From Gammaproteobacteria bacterium (GTDB lineage: Bacteria; Pseudomonadota; Gammaproteobacteria; JAKEHO01), in the NCBI GenBank assembly GCA_027296625.1, contig JAPUIX010000112.1:1-59454 (forward strand): 59,454 nt of DNA. The letters run 5' to 3'. Of this stretch, positions 33,654-43,622 are shown one piece after another. Under the pieces are notes generated by a model, which was not told the DNA's origin, searched no databases, and saw only the letters and a list, made by a program, of their open reading frames with translations. The stretch's first letter is position 1. Each line of letters starts with the position of its first letter. Made by a program: the position numbers and the translations under genes.

Positions 33654-35099
33654 ATGATACGAAGGACCAAGATAGTCGCGACACTAGGCCCCTCGACGGA
33701 TGAGCCCGGCATGCTGGAGAAGATCGTTAAGGCCGGGGCCGATGTGGTTCGCCTCAACTACTCCCACGAAACGCGAGAAAAGCACAAGCAACGCGCAACG
33801 CAATTGCGCGCGGCATCAAGAGCCTTGGGCACCGAAGTTGCCATTATTGCAGATCTTAGGGGACCTAAGATTCGGATCGGGAGCTTTAAGGCCGGAAAGG
33901 TACAGTTGCCTGAGGGTGCACCATTTACCATCGACGCAGATCTAAGAGAGGATGAAGGTGATGCGCACCACGTGGGTGTAAGTTACAAGAATCTGCCCAG
34001 GGATGTACACAGCGGGGACAAGCTGCTGATCGATGACGGGCGCGTTGTGTTACAGGTAAAAAAAGTGAGCGGAAGCCGAGTAGAATGCGAGGTCGTACTA
34101 GGAGGCGAGATATCGAATAACAAGGGCATCAACCGACAAGGTGGCGGATTGTCGGCCGGGGCGCTGACGGCCAAAGACCGGGCTGACGTCCGGCACGCTG
34201 TCGAAATCGGCGTCGACTTCATCGCCATCTCCTTTGCGCGTTCCGCGGACGACCTTCACGAAGCTCGTCGGCTTATTGAAGATGCCGGAGGTAAAGCAGG
34301 CATCATCGCCAAGATCGAGCGGGCCGAGGCGCTGGATACAATCGACGCGATTGTTGATGCGTCAGAGGCCATTATGATCGCTCGGGGTGACCTTGGCGTT
34401 GAGATTGGCGACGCCGCGCTCCCACCGGTACAGAAAAACCTTATCAAACTCGCTCGTGACATGGACCGCGCAGCTATCACCGCCACCCAGATGATGGAGT
34501 CAATGATCGATAATCAAATGCCAACACGGGCTGAAGTATTTGATGTCGCTAATGCAGTACTCGACGGGACTGACTCGGTGATGCTATCCGCGGAAACCAG
34601 CATTGGACATTATCCGGATAAGGCTATCGAGGCTATGGTCAGGGTTTGTCTCGAGGCGGAAAAACAACACATCGCCCGGACGTCCGATCACCGCATCAAT
34701 CTACGCTTCAAGCGAATCGATGAAGCGATTGCGATGTCTACGATGTACGCGGCCAATCACATTGGCGCGAAAGCCATTGCAGCCTTAACCGAAACAGGGG
34801 CAACCTGTGTATGGATGTCCCGTATCAGCTCGGGCATCCCTATTTTTGCCTTTACCCGACATGTAGAAACCGGCAGAAAGATGACGCTTTACCGGGGAGT
34901 CTATCCGATCGGATTTGATATCACCCACACGGATCCACTGGTAGCTAATAAAGAGATGATCGGTGAGCTTGTAAAGCGTGGCACTGTGGACGATGGCGAT
35001 CTGGTGATCATTACCAAGGGTGATCTACGCGGTCGAACGGGCGGTACGAACAATATGAAGATTGTGCGCGTCGGAGAGCCAATCGATCACATGGTGTAG
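33654..35099 (+). CDS. pyk: Pyruvate kinase
   Basis: A 481-aa pyruvate kinase beginning RRTKIVATLGPSTDEPG. Active-site segments are present: RLNYSHETR (in place of the usual NFSHG), DLRGPKIRIG, the AKIERAEALDTIDAIV helix, IMIARGDLGVEIG and ATQMMESMI. The C-terminal domain is complete. It converts PEP and ADP to pyruvate and ATP. It follows pgk on the same strand. The ribosome-binding site is weak. Confidence 0.95.
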   Translation: MIRRTKIVATLGPSTDEPGMLEKIVKAGADVVRLNYSHETREKHKQRATQLRAASRALGTEVAIIADLRGPKIRIGSFKAGKVQLPEGAPFTIDADLREDEGDAHHVGVSYKNLPRDVHSGDKLLIDDGRVVLQVKKVSGSRVECEVVLGGEISNNKGINRQGGGLSAGALTAKDRADVRHAVEIGVDFIAISFARSADDLHEARRLIEDAGGKAGIIAKIERAEALDTIDAIVDASEAIMIARGDLGVEIGDAALPPVQKNLIKLARDMDRAAITATQMMESMIDNQMPTRAEVFDVANAVLDGTDSVMLSAETSIGHYPDKAIEAMVRVCLEAEKQHIARTSDHRINLRFKRIDEAIAMSTMYAANHIGAKAIAALTETGATCVWMSRISSGIPIFAFTRHVETGRKMTLYRGVYPIGFDITHTDPLVANKEMIGELVKRGTVDDGDLVIITKGDLRGRTGGTNNMKIVRVGEPIDHMV

Positions 35100-35256
35100 G
35101 TCATGAAACCCGCCATGACACGGGACAGACTAGTCGCTACATGATCAATTGCGGTATTTCACTGGAACTCCAGACTCGCGATTTATAATATACAGATTTA
35201 GCCTGCCTCTCCCTACAGGTCGCCGTGGTCAATTACCGTATGCGAGGTTGAAATCG

Positions 35257-36285
35257 ATGAGTACACAAGATCTTCAAACGACCGCCAATGCGATGGTCGC
35301 CGCGGGCAAGGGGATCCTGGCGATTGACGAGAGTTTTCCGACCATCAAAAAACGCTTTGATGGCATCAGTATTGAGTCCACGGAGGAGACCCGACGGGCC
35401 TATCGGGAACTGCTGATCACATCACCCGGTAGCAATGAGTTCATCAGTGGCATGATCCTCTTTGATGAGACCATCAGACAGGCCACCACCCAGGGGACGC
35501 CATTTCCCCAGGTACTTATCAAAGAGGGCATCCTGCCGGGAATCAAGGTCGACAAAGGTGCCAAGGCGCTGGCTGGCCATCCTGGCGAGAAGGTCACTGA
35601 AGGACTCGACGGGCTGCGCGAGCGCCTGACTGAATACCGGCAACTCGGCGCCCGTTTTGCGAAGTGGCGCGCCGTCATTACCATCGGCGAAGGCATACCG
35701 TCGCTCAGCTGCCTCAAGGCCAATGCCCACGCGCTGGCGCGTTACGCTGCGCTGTGCCAGGAGGAAGAGCTCGTGCCGATCGTTGAACCGGAAGTCTTAA
35801 TGGACGGTGACAATTCCATCGAACGCTGTGATGAGGTAACCGAGACGACGCTCAGATGCCTGTTCAATGCCTTATATGACCAGCGTGTTAAGCTCGAGGG
35901 GCTGGTGTTGAAGACCAACATGGTCATCGCCGGCAAGAAATGCCAAAAGCAAGCCAGCGTGGCTCAGGTGGCCGAACAAACAACGCGTTGTTTGCGGAAC
36001 GCGGTGCCTACGGCGATAGCCGGGGTAGTCTTCCTGTCTGGCGGACAAAGCGCGGAACTCGCGACAGCCCATCTGAACGCGATGAATGCCATGTCCGTCA
36101 CCCATCCGTGGCCTTTAAGCTTCTCCTACGGGCGCGCACTGCAGGCTCTCGCACTGAAGATCTGGAGCGGAAACGCGGACAACGTGGACGAGGCACAAAA
36201 AGCCCTGTTTCACAGAGAAAAGTGCAATGGGCTTGCAACACTTGGACGATACACGGAGGCGTTGGAAAAAGAATTGGCCGCCTGA
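35257..36285 (+). CDS. fba: Class I fructose-bisphosphate aldolase
   Basis: A 342-aa class I (Schiff-base) aldolase of the type shared with eukaryotes: ANAMVAAGKGILAIDES at the start, FAKWRAVITIG, IVEPEVLMDG, and the lysine segment GLVLKTNMV. Class I is less usual than class II in many gammaproteobacteria. The ATG at 35257 follows GAGG at good spacing; the longer frame from 35149 adds 36 residues unlike the family. It ends the tkt-gap-pgk-pyk-fba run. Confidence 0.93.
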   Translation: MSTQDLQTTANAMVAAGKGILAIDESFPTIKKRFDGISIESTEETRRAYRELLITSPGSNEFISGMILFDETIRQATTQGTPFPQVLIKEGILPGIKVDKGAKALAGHPGEKVTEGLDGLRERLTEYRQLGARFAKWRAVITIGEGIPSLSCLKANAHALARYAALCQEEELVPIVEPEVLMDGDNSIERCDEVTETTLRCLFNALYDQRVKLEGLVLKTNMVIAGKKCQKQASVAQVAEQTTRCLRNAVPTAIAGVVFLSGGQSAELATAHLNAMNAMSVTHPWPLSFSYGRALQALALKIWSGNADNVDEAQKALFHREKCNGLATLGRYTEALEKELAA

Positions 36286-36383
36286 GCATCGGTCATACCC
36301 TCAACAAATTTAGGCTCGCCGACTGCGCCTACTGCTCTCCTGAATTGCCGCTCATCTTGGAACTGCCGGGGCCCGCTGCCTTA

Positions 36384-37280
36384 TCAAGCCTCCACCAATC
36401 GCGTCATCGCCTCTTGGTACTTCTCGGCGCTTTTTAACACGATATCTTCGGGAAGTTCCGGGGCAGGTGGTTTCTTATCCCACCCCAGGGTCTCCAGGTA
36501 GTCTCGAATAAACTGCTTGTCGAAACTAGGCGGGCTTGTGCCGGTACGGTAGGAGTCTGCCGGCCAAAAACGAGATGAATCGGGCGTTAAAAGTTCATCA
36601 ATGAGCACGAGCTTCCCTTTCTCATCCTGACCAAACTCCATTTTCGTATCCGCTATGATGATCCCGCGCTGACGTGCGTAGTCCACCGCATATCGGTAGA
36701 TGGCAACACTGAGATCACGAACCTCTGAAGCAACGGCCTCGCCTAAAAGCTCAACTGTCTTCTCGAAACTGATGTTCGCGTCATGCTCACCAACCTCCGC
36801 CTTGGTGGACGGCGTGTAGATAGGCTCAGGCAACATCGCTGCCTGCTCCAGACCTTTCGGCAGGTGGATCCCGCACACCGCACCGGTCCTCTGATAGTCC
36901 TTCCATCCCGAACCGATCAAGTACCCACGCACAATCGCCTCGAGGGGGAGGGTCCTCAGCCTCCCTACCACAACGGCGCGACCCTCGACCGGTTCGCGTT
37001 CGGCAACATCAGGCAAGACGTCCTCCAGGCGAATACCCGCCAGATGGTTAGGCACGATCTGAGCAGTCTTTCCAAACCAAAAATTGGATAGGGCGGTCAG
37101 CACCACGCCCTTACCAGGGATGGGGTTCGGCAAGACCACATCAAATGCCGAGATCCGGTCTGTGGTCACAATAAGCACGTGTTCATCGCCAATCGCGTAC
37201 ATATCCCTTACTTTGCCACGATGAATAAGCGGCAAGCTTGCGATATCGGACTGAAAGAGTGCCGTTTTTGGATCATTCAT
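36384..37280 (-). CDS. purC: SAICAR synthetase (purine biosynthesis)
   Basis: A 298-aa enzyme joining aspartate to CAIR. It has the longer form resembling yeast ADE1 rather than the 237-aa E. coli form. Motifs include [57 protein letters not shown] and [15 protein letters not shown] 37280 gives the natural N-terminus; the open frame continues to 37442 without family support. It is convergent with fba. Confidence 0.94.
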   Translation of the reverse strand: MNDPKTALFQSDIASLPLIHRGKVRDMYAIGDEHVLIVTTDRISAFDVVLPNPIPGKGVVLTALSNFWFGKTAQIVPNHLAGIRLEDVLPDVAEREPVEGRAVVVGRLRTLPLEAIVRGYLIGSGWKDYQRTGAVCGIHLPKGLEQAAMLPEPIYTPSTKAEVGEHDANISFEKTVELLGEAVASEVRDLSVAIYRYAVDYARQRGIIIADTKMEFGQDEKGKLVLIDELLTPDSSRFWPADSYRTGTSPPSFDKQFIRDYLETLGWDKKPPAPELPEDIVLKSAEKYQEAMTRLVEA

Positions 37281-37512
37281 AGGCTGTGTGCCCTGTGCCG
37301 ATTCCCCGTGCCGATTTTCCCATACGCGAGGGGCCGCCACCATCATTGCAGCGCGAGCAGAACGCATACGGAAGTTGGTGTCCCTCGTCAAACGGCAGCG
37401 ACACGGCAATCCAGCCGCCGACACCGGAGACTCGTCTTCCAAATCTCACACCACTGGTATAATGTGCCGCTTCTTTAAAGGGGGCACTGCCGGCAAGCCG
37501 AACACAACCCCG

Positions 37513-37944
37513 ATGGCTTCAAACCAATCCTCAAGTCACACGCCAATGAATCGACCTGAACCGACGGCTGGACTGCGTCACGTTGCGCTCAATGTACGCA
37601 ACTTTGAAGCGTGCGAGCGCTTCTATGTAGAGCTTTTGGGGATGGAAGTCGAATGGCGCCCGGACGCGGATAATGTTTATCTCTGCTCCGGTAATGACAA
37701 TCTTGCACTGCACCGGATGTCAAATGACCAACGACTAGACGGCCCCCAACACCTACATCATATTGGCTTTATCCTTAAAACACCTGACCAAGTGGACGCA
37801 TGGTACGACTACTTGCGCACCCATGGGGTAGTTATCACAGCAGTGCCTAAGACACACCGCGATAGGGCTCGCAGCTTCTACTGTAATGATCCAGATGGCA
37901 ATACCGTGCAGATGCTTTATCATCCGCCGATCGCCGATTCTTGA
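37513..37944 (+). CDS. VOC-superfamily (glyoxalase-like) protein
   Basis: A protein of about 143 aa with the VOC fold: [30 protein letters not shown] and a second half with [20 protein letters not shown] and [17 protein letters not shown]. The putative metal ligands (His in LRHVAL, Glu/His in HHIGF and the final strand) look kept. The start is uncertain: ATG 37513 or ATG 37546, neither with a clear ribosome-binding site. It overlaps the speD frame by 4 nt only if speD used its upstream start. The substrate is unknown. Confidence 0.78.
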   Translation: MASNQSSSHTPMNRPEPTAGLRHVALNVRNFEACERFYVELLGMEVEWRPDADNVYLCSGNDNLALHRMSNDQRLDGPQHLHHIGFILKTPDQVDAWYDYLRTHGVVITAVPKTHRDRARSFYCNDPDGNTVQMLYHPPIADS

Positions 37945-37982
37945 AACATCGCACGTACGGGCAAATTGAGCGGCAGTCAACC

Positions 37983-38789
37983 ATGTTCAAGATATCCAAC
38001 AGAATCAAGTTGCACGGTTTCAACAACTTGACCAAGACGCTGAGCTTTAACATTTACGATATTTGCTACGCGCAGACCGACGCGCAACGCTGCGAATACA
38101 TGCAATACATCAGCGATGAGTACAACGCAGATCGACTTACCCAAATATTGACAGAGGTGGCGAACATTATTGGCGCTCGGATCCTGAACGTTGCGAAAGC
38201 GGACTATGAACCCCTTGGCGCGAGCGTTACCCTGCTTGTATCCGAAGAAGCGCCGGTCCCTGAGGGCGTAACCAATAGCGAGACGCCAGGTCCACTACCT
38301 GAAGCAGTCGTTGCCCACCTCGATAAGAGTCACATTACAGTCCATACCTATCCAGAAGGTCATTCCGACTTTGGGATCAGTACGTTCCGAGCCGACATCG
38401 ATGTTGCTACGTGTGGCCATATCTCGCCACTAAAGGCGCTGAACTTTCTAATCCACAGCTTTGACTCAGATATCGTTATCATTGACTATCGTGTACGAGG
38501 CTTTACCCGCGACGTCAATGGCACGAAGTACTTCATCGAGCACAAAATAAACTCCATCCAAAACTATATTTCGCGGTCTACGAAAAACCGATACCAAATG
38601 ATTGACGTCAATGTCTATCAAGAAAATATTTTCCACACGAAAATGATGCTTAAGGAATTTGATCTGGATGATTATCTATTTGGGATCGATAAGGACGATC
38701 TTGATCCCAGGGAGCAATTGGAAATCGAGGAGCGGCTACATCGGGAGATGGTCGAGATCTTCTATGGCCGGAATCTAAGCCGCAACTGA
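37983..38789 (+). CDS. speD: S-adenosylmethionine decarboxylase proenzyme
   Basis: A 268-aa pyruvoyl enzyme of the E. coli SpeD type. It cleaves itself between K115 and S116 in [13 protein letters not shown], turning the serine into the pyruvoyl group. [26 protein letters not shown] and the [39 protein letters not shown] region fit the family. The product, decarboxylated SAM, feeds spermidine synthesis. I chose ATG 37983 ([18 protein letters not shown]), since an earlier start at 37941 adds residues unlike the family. Confidence 0.94.
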   Translation: MFKISNRIKLHGFNNLTKTLSFNIYDICYAQTDAQRCEYMQYISDEYNADRLTQILTEVANIIGARILNVAKADYEPLGASVTLLVSEEAPVPEGVTNSETPGPLPEAVVAHLDKSHITVHTYPEGHSDFGISTFRADIDVATCGHISPLKALNFLIHSFDSDIVIIDYRVRGFTRDVNGTKYFIEHKINSIQNYISRSTKNRYQMIDVNVYQENIFHTKMMLKEFDLDDYLFGIDKDDLDPREQLEIEERLHREMVEIFYGRNLSRN

Positions 38790-38847
38790 CGAGCCAATCG
38801 AACCGCTCAAGCGAACGGCGACCAAGCCTCGCAACAAACCCCGCGCC

Positions 38848-40083
38848 TTAACTCACTACTCGTGCCAGCCTTGGCAAATCGCCAGCTAACCCCATCGCTC
38901 GACGCATAAACCAATGCTTCATTGGCTCAATGGCATTGACCACATCCAATCCGAGATTGCGCGCCCACTGTACAGGCTCGAACTGGTTAGCAAATAGATG
39001 ATTCAGGCCGTCTAGAAACATCATCATCGCAAGGTTTTCACCCTTACGCCAACGTTCATAGCGCCTTAATGTGCTTAAGCCGCCGATGTCGCACGAAGCA
39101 GCGCTCGCATCATCAAGCACCTCGGCGAGCGCCGCCGCGTCCAACAATCCTAAATTTGCACCCTGGCCAGCAAGCGGGTGTACACAATGGGCCGCATCCC
39201 CCACTAAGACAACCCGCTGCTGGCAATAACGCCTCGCGTGGGCACGCTGTAATGGGAATGCAACTCGCGAACTACTCCATGTAATGTCCCCCAAGCGACC
39301 GCAAAAAGCATTTTTTAGTGCTGTACGAAACGTATCTTCATTCAGTCCCAAAAGAGCCGTTGCCTCTTCCGGTTTAGTGGACCACACGATGGCGCATTGG
39401 TGTGCATCAGCTAACGGTAAAAAGGCAAGCGGCCCCGTTGCCAGAAACCTCTGTCTGGCGACGTTGCCATGCGATCTTTCCGTAGTCACTATACACACCA
39501 GGGCCTTTTGATGGTAATCGTGCAGCGAATTTTCGATACCGGCGAGATCCCGCACGGTGGAGCGGCTACCATCAGCACCCACCACAAGGCGTGCGGTTAG
39601 TGAGATACCGTCCTCGAGTTCAACCGCGATATGATCATCTACCAGGTTAAATTTTCTGAGTGCTGTGGGTCGATACGATGTGATCCCCGGAAGTTTCGCG
39701 ATTACACTCTCGAGCGCTGACTGGATCAGTTGGTTTGCAGCGATATAGCCGAGCGTCGGCTCACACAGATCGGCACTATCGAAACAGATACTACCGTCCC
39801 CGTTGGCGTCCCAAACCTCAATCCGTCGAAAGTATCCGATGTCACCTTCCTCAATAGGCCCCCAAGCACCGACAGCCTTGAAAATCTGTGCAGAGGCAGG
39901 AGTGATAGCTAGCACCCGAAGGTCATGTTCCTGCGTGTCGTTCATTGACCGAGCTTCGCTCGCCTCCACGAGAGCGACGCGCAGTCCTTGCCGAGCGAGG
40001 ATGCACGCCAAGGTGCTACCAACGATCCCGCCGCCGCTAATGACGATATCCGTGTCCGTGCAGGGCGCCTTGCGAATGCTCAC
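38848..40083 (-). CDS. ubiI: FAD monooxygenase of ubiquinone synthesis (UbiI/VisC-like)
   Basis: A 411-aa flavin hydroxylase of the UbiH/UbiI/UbiF family: FAD motif VISGGGIVGSTLACILA, the DG motif LVVGADGSRSTVRDLAGI, and the GD motif VLVGDAAHCVHPLAGQGANLGLLDAAAL. It overlaps ubiH by 4 nt (ATGA) in the order pepP-ubiH-ubiI known from E. coli, which favours UbiI, the C5 ring hydroxylase. Sequence alone does not exclude UbiF-like activity. Confidence 0.88.
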   Translation of the reverse strand: MSIRKAPCTDTDIVISGGGIVGSTLACILARQGLRVALVEASEARSMNDTQEHDLRVLAITPASAQIFKAVGAWGPIEEGDIGYFRRIEVWDANGDGSICFDSADLCEPTLGYIAANQLIQSALESVIAKLPGITSYRPTALRKFNLVDDHIAVELEDGISLTARLVVGADGSRSTVRDLAGIENSLHDYHQKALVCIVTTERSHGNVARQRFLATGPLAFLPLADAHQCAIVWSTKPEEATALLGLNEDTFRTALKNAFCGRLGDITWSSSRVAFPLQRAHARRYCQQRVVLVGDAAHCVHPLAGQGANLGLLDAAALAEVLDDASAASCDIGGLSTLRRYERWRKGENLAMMMFLDGLNHLFANQFEPVQWARNLGLDVVNAIEPMKHWFMRRAMGLAGDLPRLARVVS

Positions 40084-41300
40084 AACGCAAGCCCTCGCAC
40101 CAAGCGTGGTTGTCGTCCAAAGAGCCCCATTGCCTGTCGCATGAACTGTCGCTTCAGTGGCGGAATTAAGTCTACGGCCAGCATTCCGATATCGCGCACC
40201 ATGATCCGGGACAGGTAATCATTGTAGAAAAGGCTGGCCAGTCCTTCGGTAAACGCAATGACCCGGCGCTGATCGGATCTCCTTGATGCAACGTACTGTT
40301 TGAGGCATTGCTCTGATCCGGGATCTTCCCCGGCACGAATGGCATCCGATATCACTTCGGCGAGCGCCGCAACGTCGCGCAGACCGAGATTGAACCCCTG
40401 AGCCGCATTGGGATGCACCGTGTGGGCTGCGTTTCCCAGCACAACGATCCGCGGACCCGCTTGCTGCTCAGCCTCAATCATGCACAAGGGGTATGACTTA
40501 CGTTGGCCTATACGCAAAAATCGGCCGAGCCGGCCACCGAAGCATTTCTCCAAGTTGCTAAGGCAACTTTGCTCATCCATCGCCAAGATCCGGTCCGCCT
40601 CAGCACTGGCCACGGTCCACACAAGCGCTGAGCACCCATCCGATAACGGGAGTAACGCGAGCGGGCCGGTTTCGGTAAACCGCTCATACGCAGTGTCGCG
40701 ATGCGGTCTCTCAAGAGTGACATTTGCGACAATCGCGGTCTGACCATAGTCCCGCTCACGGGTTTCTGTCCCGAGCGCTTGCCGTACCTTCGAGTTGGTC
40801 CCGTCGGCCCCCACCACAAGGCGAGTTTTCAGACTAACGCAATCCCCGTTAAGCTGAACGGAGACCTCTACTTTCTCCTCACCAAGGTGAATTGCGTGGA
40901 GTCGGGCTGGGCAGAATAGATCGACGTTCGCGAAAGAGATCAGATTCTCTGACAGCACTTTGCCGAGCAGACGCGCCAGTACGACATAACCGAGGGCATC
41001 CACACCGACCATCCCAGCGTCCATACGCACGAAACCGAAATGACCTCGGTCAGAGACATGAACGCGACGTATCGGGTTAGCCTCCTCGCTTATCCGATCC
41101 CACAGCCCAAGCGCCGCGAGAACGCGTTGAGAAGACAGAGCGAGTGCAAGCCCCCGATCGTCGTAACTTGGCTGACCTTCGTCCTGGAACGGTACCGCTT
41201 CAACAACACCAATGCGCAACGGCTGGCTAGCCAGGGCACACGCCAGACTTGCTCCCACCATGCCGCCACCGATGATTAAGACATCATAGTCACGCGGCAT
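40080..41300 (-). CDS. ubiH: 2-octaprenyl-6-methoxyphenol hydroxylase
   Basis: A 406-aa flavin monooxygenase: FAD motif LIIGGGMVGASLACALA, DG motif LVVGADGTNSKVRQALG, and GD motif VVLGNAAHTVHPNAAQGFNLGLRDVAALAEV, where GN replaces GD, as is usual in UbiH. It acts on the ring of the ubiquinone precursor. It overlaps pepP upstream by 11 nt and ubiI downstream by 4 nt, so the three are a coupled operon. Confidence 0.92.
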   Translation of the reverse strand: MPRDYDVLIIGGGMVGASLACALASQPLRIGVVEAVPFQDEGQPSYDDRGLALALSSQRVLAALGLWDRISEEANPIRRVHVSDRGHFGFVRMDAGMVGVDALGYVVLARLLGKVLSENLISFANVDLFCPARLHAIHLGEEKVEVSVQLNGDCVSLKTRLVVGADGTNSKVRQALGTETRERDYGQTAIVANVTLERPHRDTAYERFTETGPLALLPLSDGCSALVWTVASAEADRILAMDEQSCLSNLEKCFGGRLGRFLRIGQRKSYPLCMIEAEQQAGPRIVVLGNAAHTVHPNAAQGFNLGLRDVAALAEVISDAIRAGEDPGSEQCLKQYVASRRSDQRRVIAFTEGLASLFYNDYLSRIMVRDIGMLAVDLIPPLKRQFMRQAMGLFGRQPRLVRGLAL

Positions 41301-42609
41301 GGCCGTTCGCCATTAACGTCTCAATATCGTCCGGGTCCGTAGGAGCGTCATTGCTGAGCACCTCATGACCATCACGGGTCACCAACACATCGTCCTCGAT
41401 GCGCACCCCAATGTTCCACCACTTTTTGCGTATACCCTTGCTACCGGCTGGGAAGTACAGCCCTGGCTCTATTGTCATGAGCATACCCGGCTCCAGCATG
41501 CGCCACTCGCCGTCTACCTTGTAGTCACCCACATCGTGGACATCCATGCCCAGCCAGTGTCCAGTTCGGTGCATGAACGTCTTTCCATAAGCCTGCTGCT
41601 TAATAAGCGTCTTTACCCGGCCCTTGAGGATACCAAGGTCAATCAAACCCCCGGTCAAAACGCGTACCGCAGCCTCGTGAGGTTCGTTCCAATGGTTACC
41701 CGGCTTTACTTTTTTGATCGCCTCATGCTGCGCTTCGAGGACTACTTCATAAACTGCCTTTTGCTCCTTTGTGAAACGCCCGTTGATAGGAAATGTCCGG
41801 GTGACGTCGCTTGCGTACCCGTCGTACTCCGCGCCCGCATCGATAAGTAATACATCTCCATCATTGAGTACATCCGAATTTTGAACGTAGTGCAGAATGC
41901 AACTATTGGCACCCCCTCCCACGATTGGGGGATATGCCGGAACACGCGCCCCCCTCTGCATGAATTCGTGCAGTAATTCCGCTTCGATTTGATACTCCTT
42001 AAGACCTGGCCGACAAACCTTCATGGCGCGAATGTGAGCCGCAGCGGAGATTTTGGCTGCCTGGCGCATCGCCTTAATTTCATGCCGACTCTTGTATAGG
42101 CGCATCTCATGAAGCAGATGCCCAAGGGAAATAAACTCACCTGGCGCGTTGACGCCCGCCCGGCCACGACTACGGACCTGGTTGACCCAGCCCACCACCC
42201 GTTGATCGAATGCCGGGTGGAACCCCATGGTGTAGAATACGCGGTCACGATCCTCCAGAAGCCCAGGGACAATGTCATCCAAATCATCTACCGGGAAGGC
42301 GTCGTCGGCTCCGTAGATCTCACAAGCACCTTCAAGGCCCGCACGGCGACCGTGCCACGTTTCCATCTTCGGATCCCGCTCCCGGCAGAAGAGCACATAC
42401 TCCCCCTGGGGACGGTCGGGGACGAGCACCGCGACGGCATCAGGTTCCGGGAAACCCGTAAGGTAAAAAAAATCGCTGTCGGGCCTAAAGGGATACTCCA
42501 CATCGCGATTCCGCACTACCACCGGCGCAGTAGGGAATATGGCCATACTCCCCTCGTTCATCATATCCATTAGCCGTTTACGTCGGCGGGCAAATTCTTT
42601 TCGATCCAT
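41290..42609 (-). CDS. pepP: Xaa-Pro aminopeptidase P
   Basis: A 439-aa metalloaminopeptidase that releases N-terminal residues before proline. The five metal ligands of the pita-bread fold are visible: D in LLIDAGAEYDGYASDVTRTF (two), H in HRTGHWLGMDVHDVG, E in MTIEPGLYF and E in GVRIEDDVLVT. Its ATG at 42609 shares one base with the TAA of the ygfB 3' frame (TAATG), which implies translational coupling to that frame. The order ygfB-pepP-ubiH-ubiI is as in E. coli. Confidence 0.95.
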   Translation of the reverse strand: MDRKEFARRRKRLMDMMNEGSMAIFPTAPVVVRNRDVEYPFRPDSDFFYLTGFPEPDAVAVLVPDRPQGEYVLFCRERDPKMETWHGRRAGLEGACEIYGADDAFPVDDLDDIVPGLLEDRDRVFYTMGFHPAFDQRVVGWVNQVRSRGRAGVNAPGEFISLGHLLHEMRLYKSRHEIKAMRQAAKISAAAHIRAMKVCRPGLKEYQIEAELLHEFMQRGARVPAYPPIVGGGANSCILHYVQNSDVLNDGDVLLIDAGAEYDGYASDVTRTFPINGRFTKEQKAVYEVVLEAQHEAIKKVKPGNHWNEPHEAAVRVLTGGLIDLGILKGRVKTLIKQQAYGKTFMHRTGHWLGMDVHDVGDYKVDGEWRMLEPGMLMTIEPGLYFPAGSKGIRKKWWNIGVRIEDDVLVTRDGHEVLSNDAPTDPDDIETLMANGHAA

Positions 42610-43220
42610 TAATTCGCTCCATCTGGCCCATGACCACGGATGTCTCCACCACGAAGCTGCTCGTGCATGAGCAGCACGCAGATACGTATATACTCCACAA
42701 TCTCGAGATAGGCCGTTTCCTGACCCTCATCGGCCACCTCGTCCAAGTCTCTTAGACCTGATATTTTCGTAAAGTCATCCATAATTTACCTGCAATCGTC
42801 TGATAACCAAGCATCTTCGCCGACCCCGCCTTGACGGATCCCGTACAGAAAACCCCGGCACCACTCACCCACTGCCGCGCTCCGTACCGGCATCGGCTCT
42901 TCATCATCCGGAAGCAAGGGGTAAAATCCCCATTCCATAGGACTAAACTGCCGCACCGTATCCCTGGCGAGGGCTCGTAGCACGACGCAAGACTCATCCA
43001 GCATCCCTTCATCCACCTGATGCTCGCCTAGTACTTCTCGAAGACAGGATCCTTCGTCTACCCCACCGATAGCGCAGATCTGACCGCAGACCAACCCATG
43101 CCATTCTGCGGCACCCGTGCTGGCGCCGATCTGCCCTAGGGCCTCGCGCACATCATCAAAGCTAGGCACAGGACCAGGTATTTCCTGTACGTATTCCACT
43201 ACACGCCTATATGTGCCCAC
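42609..43220 (-). pseudogene. ygfB: ygfB (UPF0149) interrupted by an in-frame TAA
   Basis: The 5' frame (43220 to 42786, GTG start, 144 aa) encodes the first part of a YgfB/UPF0149 protein (AAEWHGLVCGQICAIGG) and stops at TAA 42786-42788. The same frame continues directly: two codons later an ATG at 42782 opens 57 residues (MDDFTKISGLRDLDEVADEG..., YLEIVEYIRICVLLMHEQL) that match the missing family C-terminus, ending in TAATG with pepP. No frameshift is needed. Options are a nonsense mutation (AAA to TAA would restore a lysine), a sequencing error, readthrough, or two polypeptides; AGG about seven bases before the second ATG allows reinitiation. Confidence 0.8.
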
Positions 43221-43300
43221 AGACGCTACCTACAACGAATCACACAGCGACTTGAACTGCTGATAGGACATTGTGCTGACCGGCGTGACTGCATCGCCTG

Positions 43301-43329
43301 TTGACCGCTATGACAGGCCGCTCTATATT
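43301..43329 (+). promoter_or_regulatory. Sigma-70 promoter for the ZapB-like gene, zapA and 6S RNA
   Basis: TTGACC at 43301-43306 and TATATT at 43324-43329 are separated by exactly 17 bp. The start site would lie about 60 bp before the ATG at 43398. It also lies in the divergent region to ygfB. Confidence 0.65.
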
Positions 43330-43397
43330 GAGCGTCAAATAATAATGTACCGCGGGCACCTATGCATTCATATCCTCAATTTCCTAGGTAAGGCACG

Positions 43398-43622
43398 ATG
43401 GGCGAGCAGGACACTGACAAGTTAGATCTGGTAGCACTTGAGGCTCGCGTCGACGACCTCATCCGAACGGTCGAACAGTTAAAAACTGAAAACACGGCTC
43501 TGCGTGGCCAGCAAACGAGCCTTGTGACCGAACGTGCCGCACTGATTGAAAAGACCGAACAGGCGCGCACCCGCATTGAGTCCATGATATCCCGCCTCAG
43601 AGCAATGGAAACGCGCTCATGA
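43398..43622 (+). CDS. Small coiled-coil protein, ZapB-like (TIGR02449 type)
   Basis: A 74-aa protein that is almost entirely a predicted coiled coil (LEARVDDLIRTVEQLKTENTALRGQQTSLVTERAAL). It precedes zapA with a 4-nt ATGA overlap, a constant arrangement for TIGR02449 proteins in gammaproteobacteria. It resembles ZapB in size and structure and probably takes part in cell division with ZapA; that role is inferred. Confidence 0.8.
   Translation: MGEQDTDKLDLVALEARVDDLIRTVEQLKTENTALRGQQTSLVTERAALIEKTEQARTRIESMISRLRAMETRS

Noticed and set aside
37288-37512. N-terminal extension of the glyoxalase-like gene to 37288
   Set aside because: The extra 75 residues are Arg/Ser-rich, overlap the purC upstream region and do not resemble the VOC family.
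42752-43012. 86-aa frame overlapping ygfB in another reading frame
   Set aside because: The true family C-terminus continues in the original frame after the TAA, so no frameshift into this frame is needed.
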